Part shown: piece after piece, positions 8,308-15,972 of the stretch
How the letters are laid out: the number at the start of each line of letters is the position of its first letter
Position numbering within the stretch: the first letter of the stretch is position 1
Assembly (NCBI GenBank): GCA_020633995.1
Contig: JACKCO010000004.1
Coordinates: 62,001-126,000, forward strand
DNA from: Campylobacterota bacterium
GTDB taxonomy: Bacteria; Babelota; Babeliae; Babelales; RVW-14
Length of the DNA: 64,000 bases
Direction: 5' to 3'
Translations under genes and position numbers: made by a program
The notes under the pieces: generated by a model
The model's input: only the letters and a program-made list of their open reading frames with translations
Told to the model about the DNA's origin: nothing
Database searches by the model: none

Positions 8308-9003
8308 TTAAAAAACATGGAGCAGTAAGTCTGCTATAAAATGGCTTATCATGGACGCTAGTAGACCATATCGCCAATACAATAGGCCGAATATAACGCC
8401 AGCCAGTCCGTTCATTGTCAGTACTCTTATAATATCCCAAGTGTTTGGGACTTTCAGAATTCTATAAAGTGTAGGTAAATGACCAGCACCAAAGAGTACT
8501 GCGCAAAAAATTATTGAGATTATAATACAACCTGATTTAGTTATTTTTGAAAATCTTTGCAGTAAAAGTGTAAATAAAGAAACAGCAAATAGGCGAAGCA
8601 AGACTTCTTCGTTGATTGCCCCATAAAACGATGCTAAAAAACCTTTCCAGGCAGCTATATCAGTAATTTGTGTATTCAGTACATTTGAGTAGTGTATAAA
8701 TACAAACTTATCCAGCAGTTTTATACAGGAGCCTACGGCCAGGCCAGATACAACTGAAGGGATAAGAAAATTGTTTGAAGGGATCAATTTAAGACTTAGT
8801 TTGTTACTCATTTTTAATCCAAAAAACACGATAATGCCATAGAGCAAAGCTGCTTGGGTCAGTGCACCAGCAAGTAATTTGGGAGTGATAACTATTCCAC
8901 CGTGAGTTGCAGCAACGTAGGGCAAGACTGAAATGGCACTTAAAGTTGATGCTAGCCATAGAAAGTAAAATTTTTGGTCTTTGAGAATTGATGATCTAAT
9001 CAT
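8308..9003 (-). CDS. CPBP-family intramembrane metalloprotease
   Basis: This 231-residue multi-spanning membrane protein carries the three CPBP (CAAX protease/bacteriocin-processing) signatures: NEEVLLR near residue 135 (E-E-x3-R), FGAGHLPTLY (His motif) near 174, and SHFIADLLLH (second His) near the C-terminus. These are the expected metal and catalytic residues within helices. Bacterial members are linked to bacteriocin immunity, peptide processing or protein maturation; the substrate here is unknown. The start at 9003 forms an ATGA overlap with the upstream stop, with AAGGA just before it. A start at 9018 is also open. Confidence 0.85.
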   Translation of the reverse strand: MIRSSILKDQKFYFLWLASTLSAISVLPYVAATHGGIVITPKLLAGALTQAALLYGIIVFFGLKMSNKLSLKLIPSNNFLIPSVVSGLAVGSCIKLLDKFVFIHYSNVLNTQITDIAAWKGFLASFYGAINEEVLLRLFAVSLFTLLLQRFSKITKSGCIIISIIFCAVLFGAGHLPTLYRILKVPNTWDIIRVLTMNGLAGVIFGLLYWRYGLLASMISHFIADLLLHVF

Positions 9004-9566
9004 AGTGTCCTTAACCATGCAGTGATTTTATTTGTGGTTTGTTCAATATTAAAATCTGTTGTATCAAGCAAAGCAATATTTGCTTTACTTTTCCAATTAG
9101 AAAGCTTATCCCAGTGGTCAAAATCAAGCTTTTCCCACGAGTTTTGTTTGATAACATGCTGTTCCCACTGTGGATATTGGCTGTGCATTCTTAGCCATGA
9201 TGACCAATTGAGCATGTTTTGGTCTGCTCCGTATGTGTTGCGTTTTTGTAAACGTTTAATGCGTTCAACGTCCGAAACGTCAAGTAAACAAAAGTTAATG
9301 ATATCCAGCTTTTTTGCTGAGGGACATGCAAGAATCTCTCCAAGTACTATCTGCCCCAGTAGACAGGTGTTTTTTTCTGTAGGGAGTAATTTTTGAAGCC
9401 ATTTTTCAGTTGATTCCTGGCGCCATTTTTTATCAGCATTTTGTGGTACCCCAATATCATCAAAGTCATGCACGAGCCAATTGTCGCCGAGGGATCGTTT
9501 TAATACTGGAATTATCGTTGTTTTGCCACTGCCGCTTGCGCCGCTTATGAAATATATCTTACTCAT
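9000..9566 (-). CDS. P-loop NTPase, nucleoside/nucleotide kinase-like
   Basis: This 188-residue soluble protein opens with a Walker A motif ISGASGSGKTTI (residues 7-18), followed by HDFDDIG near 34, an acidic segment typical of small-molecule kinases. The basic segment RIKRLQKRNTYG near 106-117 could form a lid. Architecture and length suit an adenylate/guanylate- or shikimate-kinase-like P-loop protein, but no specific family is recognised. It overlaps the WD40 gene stop by 8 bp and the CPBP gene by 4 bp, so translation is probably coupled. A role in small-molecule or RNA-end phosphorylation is only a possibility. Confidence 0.7.
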   Translation of the reverse strand: MSKIYFISGASGSGKTTIIPVLKRSLGDNWLVHDFDDIGVPQNADKKWRQESTEKWLQKLLPTEKNTCLLGQIVLGEILACPSAKKLDIINFCLLDVSDVERIKRLQKRNTYGADQNMLNWSSWLRMHSQYPQWEQHVIKQNSWEKLDFDHWDKLSNWKSKANIALLDTTDFNIEQTTNKITAWLRTL

Positions 9567-10548
9567 GTGTGTGTTCGGTTAGTTGAAATACTTCTATATC
9601 TCCACAGCCCAAACCAATAAAAAGATAATTTTGATCTTTTGAAAAGGCTAGGGAGTAAACTTTGTCCTGGCAGGGTATTGTTGCTAAGTTGTGTTTTGAT
9701 TCAGCATCCCAAATTTTTACGGTTTTATCACGTGAGCCTGAGATAATCTTATTATCCACAACCAGTAGGGCGTATACTCTATCATCATGACCCTCAAGAG
9801 TTTCAGTTTTTTTGCCGGAATTTATATCCCACGTCATAATGGTTTTATCGTCAGATGCTGACACAAGTGTGTGCTCGTTGAGCTGTTTGATTACATTGAT
9901 ACAATCATTGTGTCCCTCAAGTGTATGTAGGCAGGAGGGGATATATGCGTCTATGTCCCAAATTTTGATGGTTCTATCCCATGATGAGGTCGCTATGTGA
10001 TTTGTAGCTTTTATTTCTATAATGGAACTTATCCATGCGTTATGTGTTTCTGGTTCAACTTTTTTTAGACTTACATCTTTGTCAATATCCCAAACACCAA
10101 ATGATCTTCTTGTTCCAAATGCGAGGGTGCCATTGCTGAGTTGGACGAGAGCATTTGAGTATCGACCTACGGTTTTAAGATTGTGAAGCATGGAGCATTT
10201 TTTTTCTAAGTAGTCCCAAAGGTTTACTGTACCGTCATTTGAACCACAGGCAATTCGTCCGTCTGCCAGTTCTTCGATGCATAGTATCTCTGTTTGGTTG
10301 CATAGTTTGCGAGTGCATGCTCCATCCATATCCCAAATTCTTATGGTGGCATCAGCGGATACTGAAGCGAGTAAGCCATTGCGTAGTATCTTCATAGCTT
10401 CAACAATATCTTTGTGCCCTTTGAGGATATGACGTTTTTCAAAAGTAATGCTCTCGCGATTTTCTTGTTTTGCTGTCGCATGTGGTGTTAACAAAAGAAA
10501 CGCATTGCACAGAATATATAAGCGTAATATTTTAAACCACAACTCCAT
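9559..10548 (-). CDS. secreted seven-bladed WD40 repeat protein
   Basis: This 329-residue protein begins with a hydrophobic signal peptide (ILCNAFLLLTPHATAK, residues about 11-27). Seven WD40 units then run to the C-terminus. Clear repeats end in RIWDMDG, NLWDYLE, GVWDIDK, KIWDIDA, MTWDINS, KIWDAES, with a diverged last unit ending EVFQL. GH dipeptides open several blades (LKGHKD, LEGHND, LEGHDD). The family forms a beta-propeller scaffold for protein binding. WD40 proteins are common in eukaryotes and scarcer as exported bacterial proteins, so a host-binding role is plausible but inferred. It overlaps the kinase-like gene. Confidence 0.88.
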   Translation of the reverse strand: MELWFKILRLYILCNAFLLLTPHATAKQENRESITFEKRHILKGHKDIVEAMKILRNGLLASVSADATIRIWDMDGACTRKLCNQTEILCIEELADGRIACGSNDGTVNLWDYLEKKCSMLHNLKTVGRYSNALVQLSNGTLAFGTRRSFGVWDIDKDVSLKKVEPETHNAWISSIIEIKATNHIATSSWDRTIKIWDIDAYIPSCLHTLEGHNDCINVIKQLNEHTLVSASDDKTIMTWDINSGKKTETLEGHDDRVYALLVVDNKIISGSRDKTVKIWDAESKHNLATIPCQDKVYSLAFSKDQNYLFIGLGCGDIEVFQLTEHTHE

Positions 10549-10575
10549 TATAGTTTCTCCTTCAGGTAAACAAGT

Positions 10576-12183
10576 TTAATTGAAATCTTGAAATAGATAG
10601 TCAGTGATGTTTTTAGCTTTGCTAGAGAAGTTTATACCAATTAGTTTTATTTTTTTGCCACAGTTTTTATAAGGCTCATAATATTTCATAGTTAAGATCT
10701 GATTAAGTGCTTCTTCAGCTGATCCATTGAGCTTAAATTCAAAAATGTAAAAATTTTTTTCAGTTTCCACGGTGAGATCTATGCGGCCAATGTTTGTTGC
10801 CGTTTCTACTGCTGGTTTTAATTTTATAACTTGTAATAATAAGAAAAAGATTGATTGGTAGTATTTTTCTTTATCTATTGCAATTGTGTAAGGGATATTA
10901 GTATAAAATTCTTTAACGTTGCTTATAAAGTCTTCGATTTTGCCATTTTCTAGTGTTGATCTGATATTTCTTAAATGACTACTAATTGTGGATGTTTTGT
11001 GTTTAGTTATAACTGCCAAAATGCTTTTGAACAAAGAATCACGAACTTCGTAGTTTGGAATTTCCAGCTCATAATTTTGATCCACAATATGTTTTTTTAT
11101 TGTCACATACCCAGTTTGGAAAAGTAGCGTGGGCAGAGGAATGTCAGTAAGGTCAAATGTCAGTAGTTCGTTCATGTTTGCTGTAAGATTATTAAATGAT
11201 TCTACGGGAAAACAGTTTTGCTCAAGGTTTTTTATTAAAAATGATGGTGTACCTGACTCAAACCAATAGTTGCTTAGGTCTGCGGTGAATAAAAAATTTA
11301 GAATTGAAAATGGCGCGTAAACTCTGGCCAAGTCTTTCCCTTCTATGTCTCGAGTAAGTTCTTGTTGATCCTTCCAGAATCTATATCCGTTGTACCAAAG
11401 ACCAAGTGTTTGGCTAAGTTCTTTAACACCGCTGACCGGAGACATCTTTTTTTTGTGGGCAACATCTTGCAAATGTTGTTTGAAATAGACGTCTATTTCT
11501 TCTTTCGTGTAGCCTACAAGATGCGCAAATTTAGGATCCATAGAAATGTTAGTTAGCTGGTTTGTTCCTGAAAAAATGCTTGTTTTTGAAATGCGAGTTA
11601 CACCGGTAATGAAGACAAAGCGGAGAAAGTCATCCAAGCCTTTAACAAATTCATAGAACTCTTTTAGAATATTGCGCATTTGCTTTGCTAGCTCGATATT
11701 TTCGATATTGTCCAAAATAGGCTTGTCGTACTCATCAATGATAATAACGACTCTATTTTTAGAGCCAAACTTCTTGAAAAGGCGAATGACAAGTTTTTTG
11801 AGTGTTTCACCGGGGGTAGTGTGTTGAAGAGGATCTATTTCGTATAGCTCGGCGATATCATCAAGATATCGCATGAGACTGGCGGTTAAAATCTCAGCAT
11901 TACTCCTAGCAACGAGTGATAAATCAATATGTATTACGGGGTGGATGGGCCATTGATAATCTGTGTTTTTTTCGATCCAGAGGTCTTTGAAAAGTTCCCG
12001 TTTTCCTGAAAATAGCTCTTTAAGGGTAGAGCATAAAAGCGACTTCCCAAAGCGTCGTGGACGAGCAAAAAATAAGTTATTTTCTTGGATCAGCTCGTAA
12101 ATATGTTTTGTTTTGTCGATATAAATACAGTCATTTTCAATTATTTTTGTAAAGGATTGTATACCAAGTGGCAATTTTCTCAT
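10576..12183 (-). CDS. AAA-ATPase-like / PD-(D/E)XK nuclease family protein
   Basis: This 535-residue protein matches the AAA-ATPase-like (PF09820) plus PD-(D/E)XK nuclease (DUF1703/PDDEXK_9) architecture. The N-terminus has PLGIQSFTKIIENDCIYIDKT and a Walker-A-like ARPRRFGKSLL (residues about 40-50). Walker B is VVIIIDEYDKP near 145. A TGVTRISK sensor-like element follows near 192. The C-terminal nuclease-like region shows GRIDLTVE...FYIFEFKLNG (D...E-x-K) near 465-490. Such proteins are abundant as paralogues in Dependentiae, Bacteroidetes and some symbionts. Their function is unproven; toxin-like or mobile-associated nuclease roles have been suggested. Confidence 0.9.
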   Translation of the reverse strand: MRKLPLGIQSFTKIIENDCIYIDKTKHIYELIQENNLFFARPRRFGKSLLCSTLKELFSGKRELFKDLWIEKNTDYQWPIHPVIHIDLSLVARSNAEILTASLMRYLDDIAELYEIDPLQHTTPGETLKKLVIRLFKKFGSKNRVVIIIDEYDKPILDNIENIELAKQMRNILKEFYEFVKGLDDFLRFVFITGVTRISKTSIFSGTNQLTNISMDPKFAHLVGYTKEEIDVYFKQHLQDVAHKKKMSPVSGVKELSQTLGLWYNGYRFWKDQQELTRDIEGKDLARVYAPFSILNFLFTADLSNYWFESGTPSFLIKNLEQNCFPVESFNNLTANMNELLTFDLTDIPLPTLLFQTGYVTIKKHIVDQNYELEIPNYEVRDSLFKSILAVITKHKTSTISSHLRNIRSTLENGKIEDFISNVKEFYTNIPYTIAIDKEKYYQSIFFLLLQVIKLKPAVETATNIGRIDLTVETEKNFYIFEFKLNGSAEEALNQILTMKYYEPYKNCGKKIKLIGINFSSKAKNITDYLFQDFN

Positions 12184-12198
12184 ATTAAGAACACTCCT

Positions 12199-12774
12199 TT
12201 ATTTTTTAGCAATTAATACTTCTTCGACAAATTTTCGTTGTCTAGCTTGCTCTTCTTTCCATGAACCAGTTATTTCTTTACGCGTTGCTTGTGGATTTTT
12301 CGCTATATATTTCTGGACAAAGTTTATGTAGGCCCATTCATCTTTGGGTGTGCTGCCAAGCTTTTTACGTTTCTCATACTCATGCCGCCACATGTCTGCA
12401 AATTCTTGGTATGTTGGTGGTTTACCTGCAAGCCAGCGTTCCGTAGTCCAATCTTGACCGAACGCAGTGAAATGAAAGTGCTGGCCGATGAGTTTTTTAA
12501 AAAACATACGTGTTGCGAGATCATTTTTGTAGGAACCTTTAACAATGAGTGTGCTTGGCTTGAGTGGATACTGCTTGCCTGGCTGAGCGCAAGAGACTGG
12601 CGGGATAATCGGTTCATTAATTATGTTACCTGTTTGCAAAAAGTGAACAATCCGATTGATGACTAACCCTTTTTTGCCTTTTACGGGAAGTGATAGTTGG
12701 CTGCAGATCTCTCTGAGTTCATCGACTTTTAAAAAATTAAGTGCTTGTTTAAAAGTTGCAGGTAATTTTTTCAT
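12199..12774 (-). CDS. SAP-domain protein with DUF6434-like C-terminus
   Basis: The 191 residues start with a SAP-like helix-extended-helix (residues about 10-48: FLKVDELREICSQLSLPVKGKKGLVINRIVHFL), a putative nucleic-acid-binding module more usual in eukaryotes. Residues 78-185 contain KNDLATRMFFKKLIGQHFHFTAFGQDW and YQEFADMWRHEYEKRK, resembling the DUF6434 region found with SAP domains in bacteria. The gene lies in the minus-strand accessory run, 8 bp after the histidine phosphatase and 15 bp before the AAA/PD-(D/E)XK gene, so it may share their transcript. DNA binding is inferred from the SAP fold only. Confidence 0.7.
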   Translation of the reverse strand: MKKLPATFKQALNFLKVDELREICSQLSLPVKGKKGLVINRIVHFLQTGNIINEPIIPPVSCAQPGKQYPLKPSTLIVKGSYKNDLATRMFFKKLIGQHFHFTAFGQDWTTERWLAGKPPTYQEFADMWRHEYEKRKKLGSTPKDEWAYINFVQKYIAKNPQATRKEITGSWKEEQARQRKFVEEVLIAKK

Positions 12775-12782
12775 GTTTATAT

Positions 12783-13433
12783 TTATGATTCTTCGTGATC
12801 GTTGCCACTTAAGTCATGAACAGTCCAGGCATGCTGACCGCCTTGAGGTGGTTGGTGATAAAGTATTGAACAGTTGGGTACATTTATTGTGGGAAGAACC
12901 AGTAGCTCTTGTATCGCTGCGTAAACTCCGCCGTGTGCAACTACCAGAATAGGACCATCAAGCTCGAGGGCGGTTGATAATCCTGATGCAATACGATTGA
13001 GGTAGCTTGAATACATTTCAGCTCCTTCTACAGGGAGGTTGTTTCTCCAATCATCGATCCAGCAGCTATTGGTTTTTGCTTGCTCTCTTGTGGTTGTCCA
13101 GGGTTTGCCTTCCATAGTTCCCCAGCAAGCTTCTTTGAGACTATCAACAATGGTGACGGGTTTGCCTGTGTAATGAGCAATAATTTCGGCTGTTTTTAGA
13201 GCGCGTTTGAGAGGACTTGAGGCTATGTTGGTAAACTTAGTTGACTCCAAGAGTGTGGCAGCGTCATGTGCCTGTTGTAGGCCAGTTTTGTTGAGTTCAA
13301 CATCTGATTGTCCTGCAGCAAGACCTTGCAAGTTCCAGTCAGTTTGGCCATGACGAATAAAATAAAATGGTTTAAGTTGAATAGTAGGTATGCTCTGGGT
13401 GTTTGTAGGATGCGTTTCTTTTAATTTATTCAT
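12783..13433 (-). CDS. histidine phosphatase family protein
   Basis: This 216-residue enzyme belongs to the phosphoglycerate-mutase-like histidine phosphatases. The catalytic motif FIRHGQTDWN lies near residues 28-37, with the nucleophile His in RHG. SSPLKRALKTAEII (second phosphate-binding Arg) is near 78. The acid region LKEACWGTMEG is near 105, and VAHGGVYAAI (second catalytic His) near 160. The C-terminal tail is short. It is closer to small GpmB/CobC-type phosphatases than to dPGM glycolytic mutases, which are longer. The substrate cannot be told from sequence. It is in the same minus-strand run as its neighbours. Confidence 0.88.
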   Translation of the reverse strand: MNKLKETHPTNTQSIPTIQLKPFYFIRHGQTDWNLQGLAAGQSDVELNKTGLQQAHDAATLLESTKFTNIASSPLKRALKTAEIIAHYTGKPVTIVDSLKEACWGTMEGKPWTTTREQAKTNSCWIDDWRNNLPVEGAEMYSSYLNRIASGLSTALELDGPILVVAHGGVYAAIQELLVLPTINVPNCSILYHQPPQGGQHAWTVHDLSGNDHEES

Positions 13434-13451
13434 GTTATTTGGCCTTTTTTC

Positions 13452-13742
13452 TTAATTTTTTTTTAACGCTGGATTTTTTGTTTCTAACCTGTTGACGATT
13501 TCGTTGAAAAACCCTCTTAGACAGCTTGTACTACAAAAATGCATGTCACATGTTCGGTCATTGATTAGGATAGTATCAAACAAGCTTCTTTCATGAAAAT
13601 GAGCATGAACTGATGCACTGCCCTCCAACATGAGTACCACTTGTCCTTGCTTAATATCACTTTTGCACATTGGGCAGCAGTTATCGTTGTGTACTGGGAA
13701 CATGTGTCCCTTGATGGGAAACTTAATTTTTTTATTGTTCAT
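13452..13742 (-). CDS. small zinc-finger-like protein
   Basis: This 96-residue protein is not assigned to a named family. It carries likely metal ligands in two clusters: NCCPMCKSD near residues 20-28, and CDMHFCSTSCLRGFF near 65-80. The second resembles the treble-clef pattern of TRASH/MYM-type fingers (F-C-S-x-x-C-x-x-x-F). A His-rich element HAHFHE lies between them. The start at 13742 was chosen because it falls 10 nt after the upstream stop; a start at 13781 would overlap the GNAT gene by 29 bp. A regulatory or metal-binding role is possible but unproven. Confidence 0.6.
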   Translation of the reverse strand: MNNKKIKFPIKGHMFPVHNDNCCPMCKSDIKQGQVVLMLEGSASVHAHFHERSLFDTILINDRTCDMHFCSTSCLRGFFNEIVNRLETKNPALKKN

Positions 13743-13752
13743 TGCTTGTTTC

Positions 13753-14724
13753 TTATTCAAAATTGCCAGAAAAATACTCATCTTGTTTGCAGCTTACGGC
13801 AGTTTCTCTTAATTTTTTACAAAAGTCAGAGATCTTGGGATGCAGTCTCTTAGCTACAGAGCTTATTTCCTTCTCAGTATTTAAAGCTGATTTTTTATCA
13901 TGGCATTCTTGGTACCAATAATTTGCCAGCTTAAAAATTTTCCCTAATTCATGAAAGGCTTTTAAGCACTTGAAATGTTTATAACCCTTTGTTTGTAAGA
14001 TATCTTCATATCCTAAGACCTGCTCTTCAATAAGAAAAGTGGGGTAATCACATTCTGGCATTTTGATTAATTCAGGAACAATGAAGTTATTAAACTGTGC
14101 CAGCATATTATAAAAACAACCAACTTCATAACTGCCCAACTGAGTAAGGCTAGTCTTAATGTTTTCCATGTCTGAGATATCAAGATATTCTTTTCTCGTT
14201 AGCCGATAGAGTACTTGGTGCTTTAGTGGGTGGTCTTTATCTAGACCAGGTAAGTCAAAATTATCGTTTGGATTGTGTTGTAGGCCAATTTTTTCCATGA
14301 CCCGTGTTGATTTAATATTCTCAACTGATGTAAATGAGACTATTTCAGGTAACTTCAGTTCTCTAAATGCATAGTCTAAAACGGCTTTGGCCCCTTCTGT
14401 TGCAAAACCTTGTCCCCAATGTCTAGAAGATAATCGCCAACCGATTTCTGTCGTAGGGGTGAAATGTGCTTCAAAACGTGGCGTTAGCAGTCCAATGAAA
14501 CCGATAAATTCATTGAGATCTTTTCTTATGCATGCATATAAAGAGTAACCATGTTTATCGAAATGTTGCTCTACTCTAGTGATGAACGCCTTAGTTGCTC
14601 TTAGATCTTGTAAGCTAGGAAAGTACTCCATCACTTTGGGGTCCTGATTAATATCAAGCATTGGTTGTAGGTCAGTGTGAATTAAGGTTCTCAAAAGAAG
14701 GCGTTCGGTTTCTAAAATTTTCAT
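13753..14724 (-). CDS. RimJ/RimL-type GNAT acetyltransferase with C-terminal helical extension
   Basis: Residues 1-175 form a GNAT domain of the RimJ/RimL type: LETERLLLRTL at the start, the TEIGWRLSSRHWGQGFATEGAKAVL acetyl-CoA-binding stretch near 92-115, and VENIKSTRVMEKIGL near 133-147. These transfer acetyl groups from acetyl-CoA to protein N-termini or small amines. Residues about 180-323 are an extra helical domain without a recognised family, containing YKHFKCLKAFHELGKIF and several conserved-looking Cys/Tyr. The start at 14724 avoids overlap with the upstream membrane-protein gene and matches the family N-terminus. Confidence 0.8.
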   Translation of the reverse strand: MKILETERLLLRTLIHTDLQPMLDINQDPKVMEYFPSLQDLRATKAFITRVEQHFDKHGYSLYACIRKDLNEFIGFIGLLTPRFEAHFTPTTEIGWRLSSRHWGQGFATEGAKAVLDYAFRELKLPEIVSFTSVENIKSTRVMEKIGLQHNPNDNFDLPGLDKDHPLKHQVLYRLTRKEYLDISDMENIKTSLTQLGSYEVGCFYNMLAQFNNFIVPELIKMPECDYPTFLIEEQVLGYEDILQTKGYKHFKCLKAFHELGKIFKLANYWYQECHDKKSALNTEKEISSVAKRLHPKISDFCKKLRETAVSCKQDEYFSGNFE

Positions 14725-14734
14725 GATTGGGTAT

Positions 14735-15187
14735 TTAGAATATAAGGTAGAGAGAAATAAGCCAACACGCCCATATTTGCAAGTGGAGTATAACATGTAG
14801 TGTGTTGGGGGTTACATTGTCACCACGTGCGGGTAGAAAGTGATGTGTTTTTTTAAATTTAGTGAAATGTAGCTTATGCTTTGCAGGGCTGCCAAAGAAA
14901 TAAGGGACCCACCATGCGGCAATAGTGCCAATGGTGAGTATAGTGTAAAAAAGATTTACTGAAACTTTTGTCCAAAAGGGCATAAAGGCATGCTGGTATT
15001 TTAGTGTGAGCAGTAGTGGTATGAAGACAAAAAGTCCATTAATGCTTGCATCAACAAATCGCCTCCAATTTCCTTCAGCTTCCTTAATAGCTTGTGTATC
15101 ATTTAGTGGTGGTAGTGGTAACCAATCATGAAGTACCATAAAAAAGAGCAAAACTACCTGGAGAGTAATGAAAAATGTTATGAGCAT
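14735..15187 (-). CDS. small four-helix membrane protein
   Basis: The 150-residue protein has about four hydrophobic helices: residues 2-20, 47-62, 75-95 and 130-149. A loop with the string HHFLPARGDNVTPN precedes the last helix and looks conserved-type rather than random. The protein probably lies in the inner membrane. No catalytic motif is visible and the family is not recognised with confidence. The start at 15187 begins MLITFFITLQ directly in the first helix. It is separated by 66 bp from the SnoaL-like gene upstream and 10 bp from the GNAT gene downstream, suggesting co-transcription with the latter. Confidence 0.65.
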   Translation of the reverse strand: MLITFFITLQVVLLFFMVLHDWLPLPPLNDTQAIKEAEGNWRRFVDASINGLFVFIPLLLTLKYQHAFMPFWTKVSVNLFYTILTIGTIAAWWVPYFFGSPAKHKLHFTKFKKTHHFLPARGDNVTPNTLHVILHLQIWACWLISLYLIF

Positions 15188-15253
15188 GAAGTTTAACCTT
15201 TGCGGATAGATTATCGAAGATTAGTTACTTTGCTTAGCCGCAGTACATTACCA

Positions 15254-15604
15254 TTACCCTTTAAATGGCGATGCATCAAAAAAGAGTTCAATATGAGAGA
15301 TGAGGTCGTCGGTGATGGTAATGAGAACCGCAGTTCTCAGTGATCCAATTGGTTCGGGGCAATCTAAGTTGTACGCAAGCATGACCTGATTTTGACTTCC
15401 AAATTTTTCTTTAACTGTGATGCTTGTAAAGATTGGAAAATAACCCTCTACTGCTTTTAAGACAGCCTCTTTCCCATTTATCTTTGCCATTGGGCTTATA
15501 AGTTCTACGTTGTCGTGTAAACATGTTGCTACTGCTTGTAAATCTTTGTTGTGCATAGCTGTGTAGTACGAGCATGCCAGTTCGATGCATTTATTTGCTT
15601 CCAT
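15254..15604 (-). CDS. SnoaL/NTF2-like protein
   Basis: The 116 residues match the SnoaL-like / nuclear transport factor 2 cone fold: an N-terminal helix pair (CIELACSYYTAMHNKDLQAV), the strand-helix LHDNVELISPMAKINGKEAVLKAV, and C-terminal strands ending ISHIELFFDAS. Family members include polyketide cyclases, isomerases and many proteins of unknown role that bind small molecules in the cone. No cyclase-specific His-Asp pair can be identified with certainty. The gene is first in the minus-strand run and starts 64 bp beyond the tRNA-Ser. Confidence 0.82.
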   Translation of the reverse strand: MEANKCIELACSYYTAMHNKDLQAVATCLHDNVELISPMAKINGKEAVLKAVEGYFPIFTSITVKEKFGSQNQVMLAYNLDCPEPIGSLRTAVLITITDDLISHIELFFDASPFKG

Positions 15605-15667
15605 GGGTATCCTTGATTTTTGAAAAACAGGAGATGTTGTGTTACTGAAACTTTGGTGGAGCGTTTA

Positions 15668-15756
15668 TGGAGAGGGTGGGATTCGAACCCACGATTCCGG
15701 TTGCCCGAAATAACCGCTTTCGAGGCGGTCGCATTCAACCGCTCTGCCACCTCTCC
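15668..15756 (-). tRNA. tRNA-Ser (anticodon CGA)
   Basis: The minus strand folds into a class II tRNA. The acceptor stem is GGAGAGG paired with CCTCTCC. The anticodon stem-loop is ACCGC-CTCGAAA-GCGGT, giving anticodon CGA. A long variable arm has a 7-bp stem and GCAA loop, and the T arm is GTGGG-TTCGAAT-CCCAC. The long variable arm confirms serine. CCA is not encoded. The discriminator base reads A, whereas well-studied bacterial serine tRNAs carry G. A TATACT box lies just upstream on the minus strand. Confidence 0.95.
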
Positions 15757-15972
15757 GAATGCTTTAAGTATAAGCATTTTTTAGCTTTTTAGTAGAAAAA
15801 GTTGCTTTAATCTTTTGCCTATCGTTAGTATTGGTGCTACGCTCAAAGGCCATACAATATAATTGTAAAAGTAGATTTAAATAATATTATCCTTTGTGTT
15901 GTTTTCTAATAGAAATGTGTAGAAAAATAGCATATCGGTAAATAATTTCTGAAGCAAGTACAAGAGGAGTGC
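15757..15972. other. intergenic region between tRNA-Ser and glmU
   Basis: This 216-bp AT-rich gap holds divergent control signals. On the minus strand TATACT near 15764-15769 could be the tRNA -10 box. On the plus strand TATAAT at 15858-15863 lies inside a near-palindrome (TACAAT-ATA-ATTGTA, 15853-15867) and could be the glmU -10 or an operator. No good -35 was found at 17 bp. GAGGAG at 15964-15969 is the glmU ribosome site. No gene is seen here. Confidence 0.45.

Noticed and set aside
15529..15777. 82-codon open frame on the minus strand
   Set aside because: It runs across the tRNA-Ser gene and into the SnoaL-like gene in another frame; part of its protein is simply translated tRNA.
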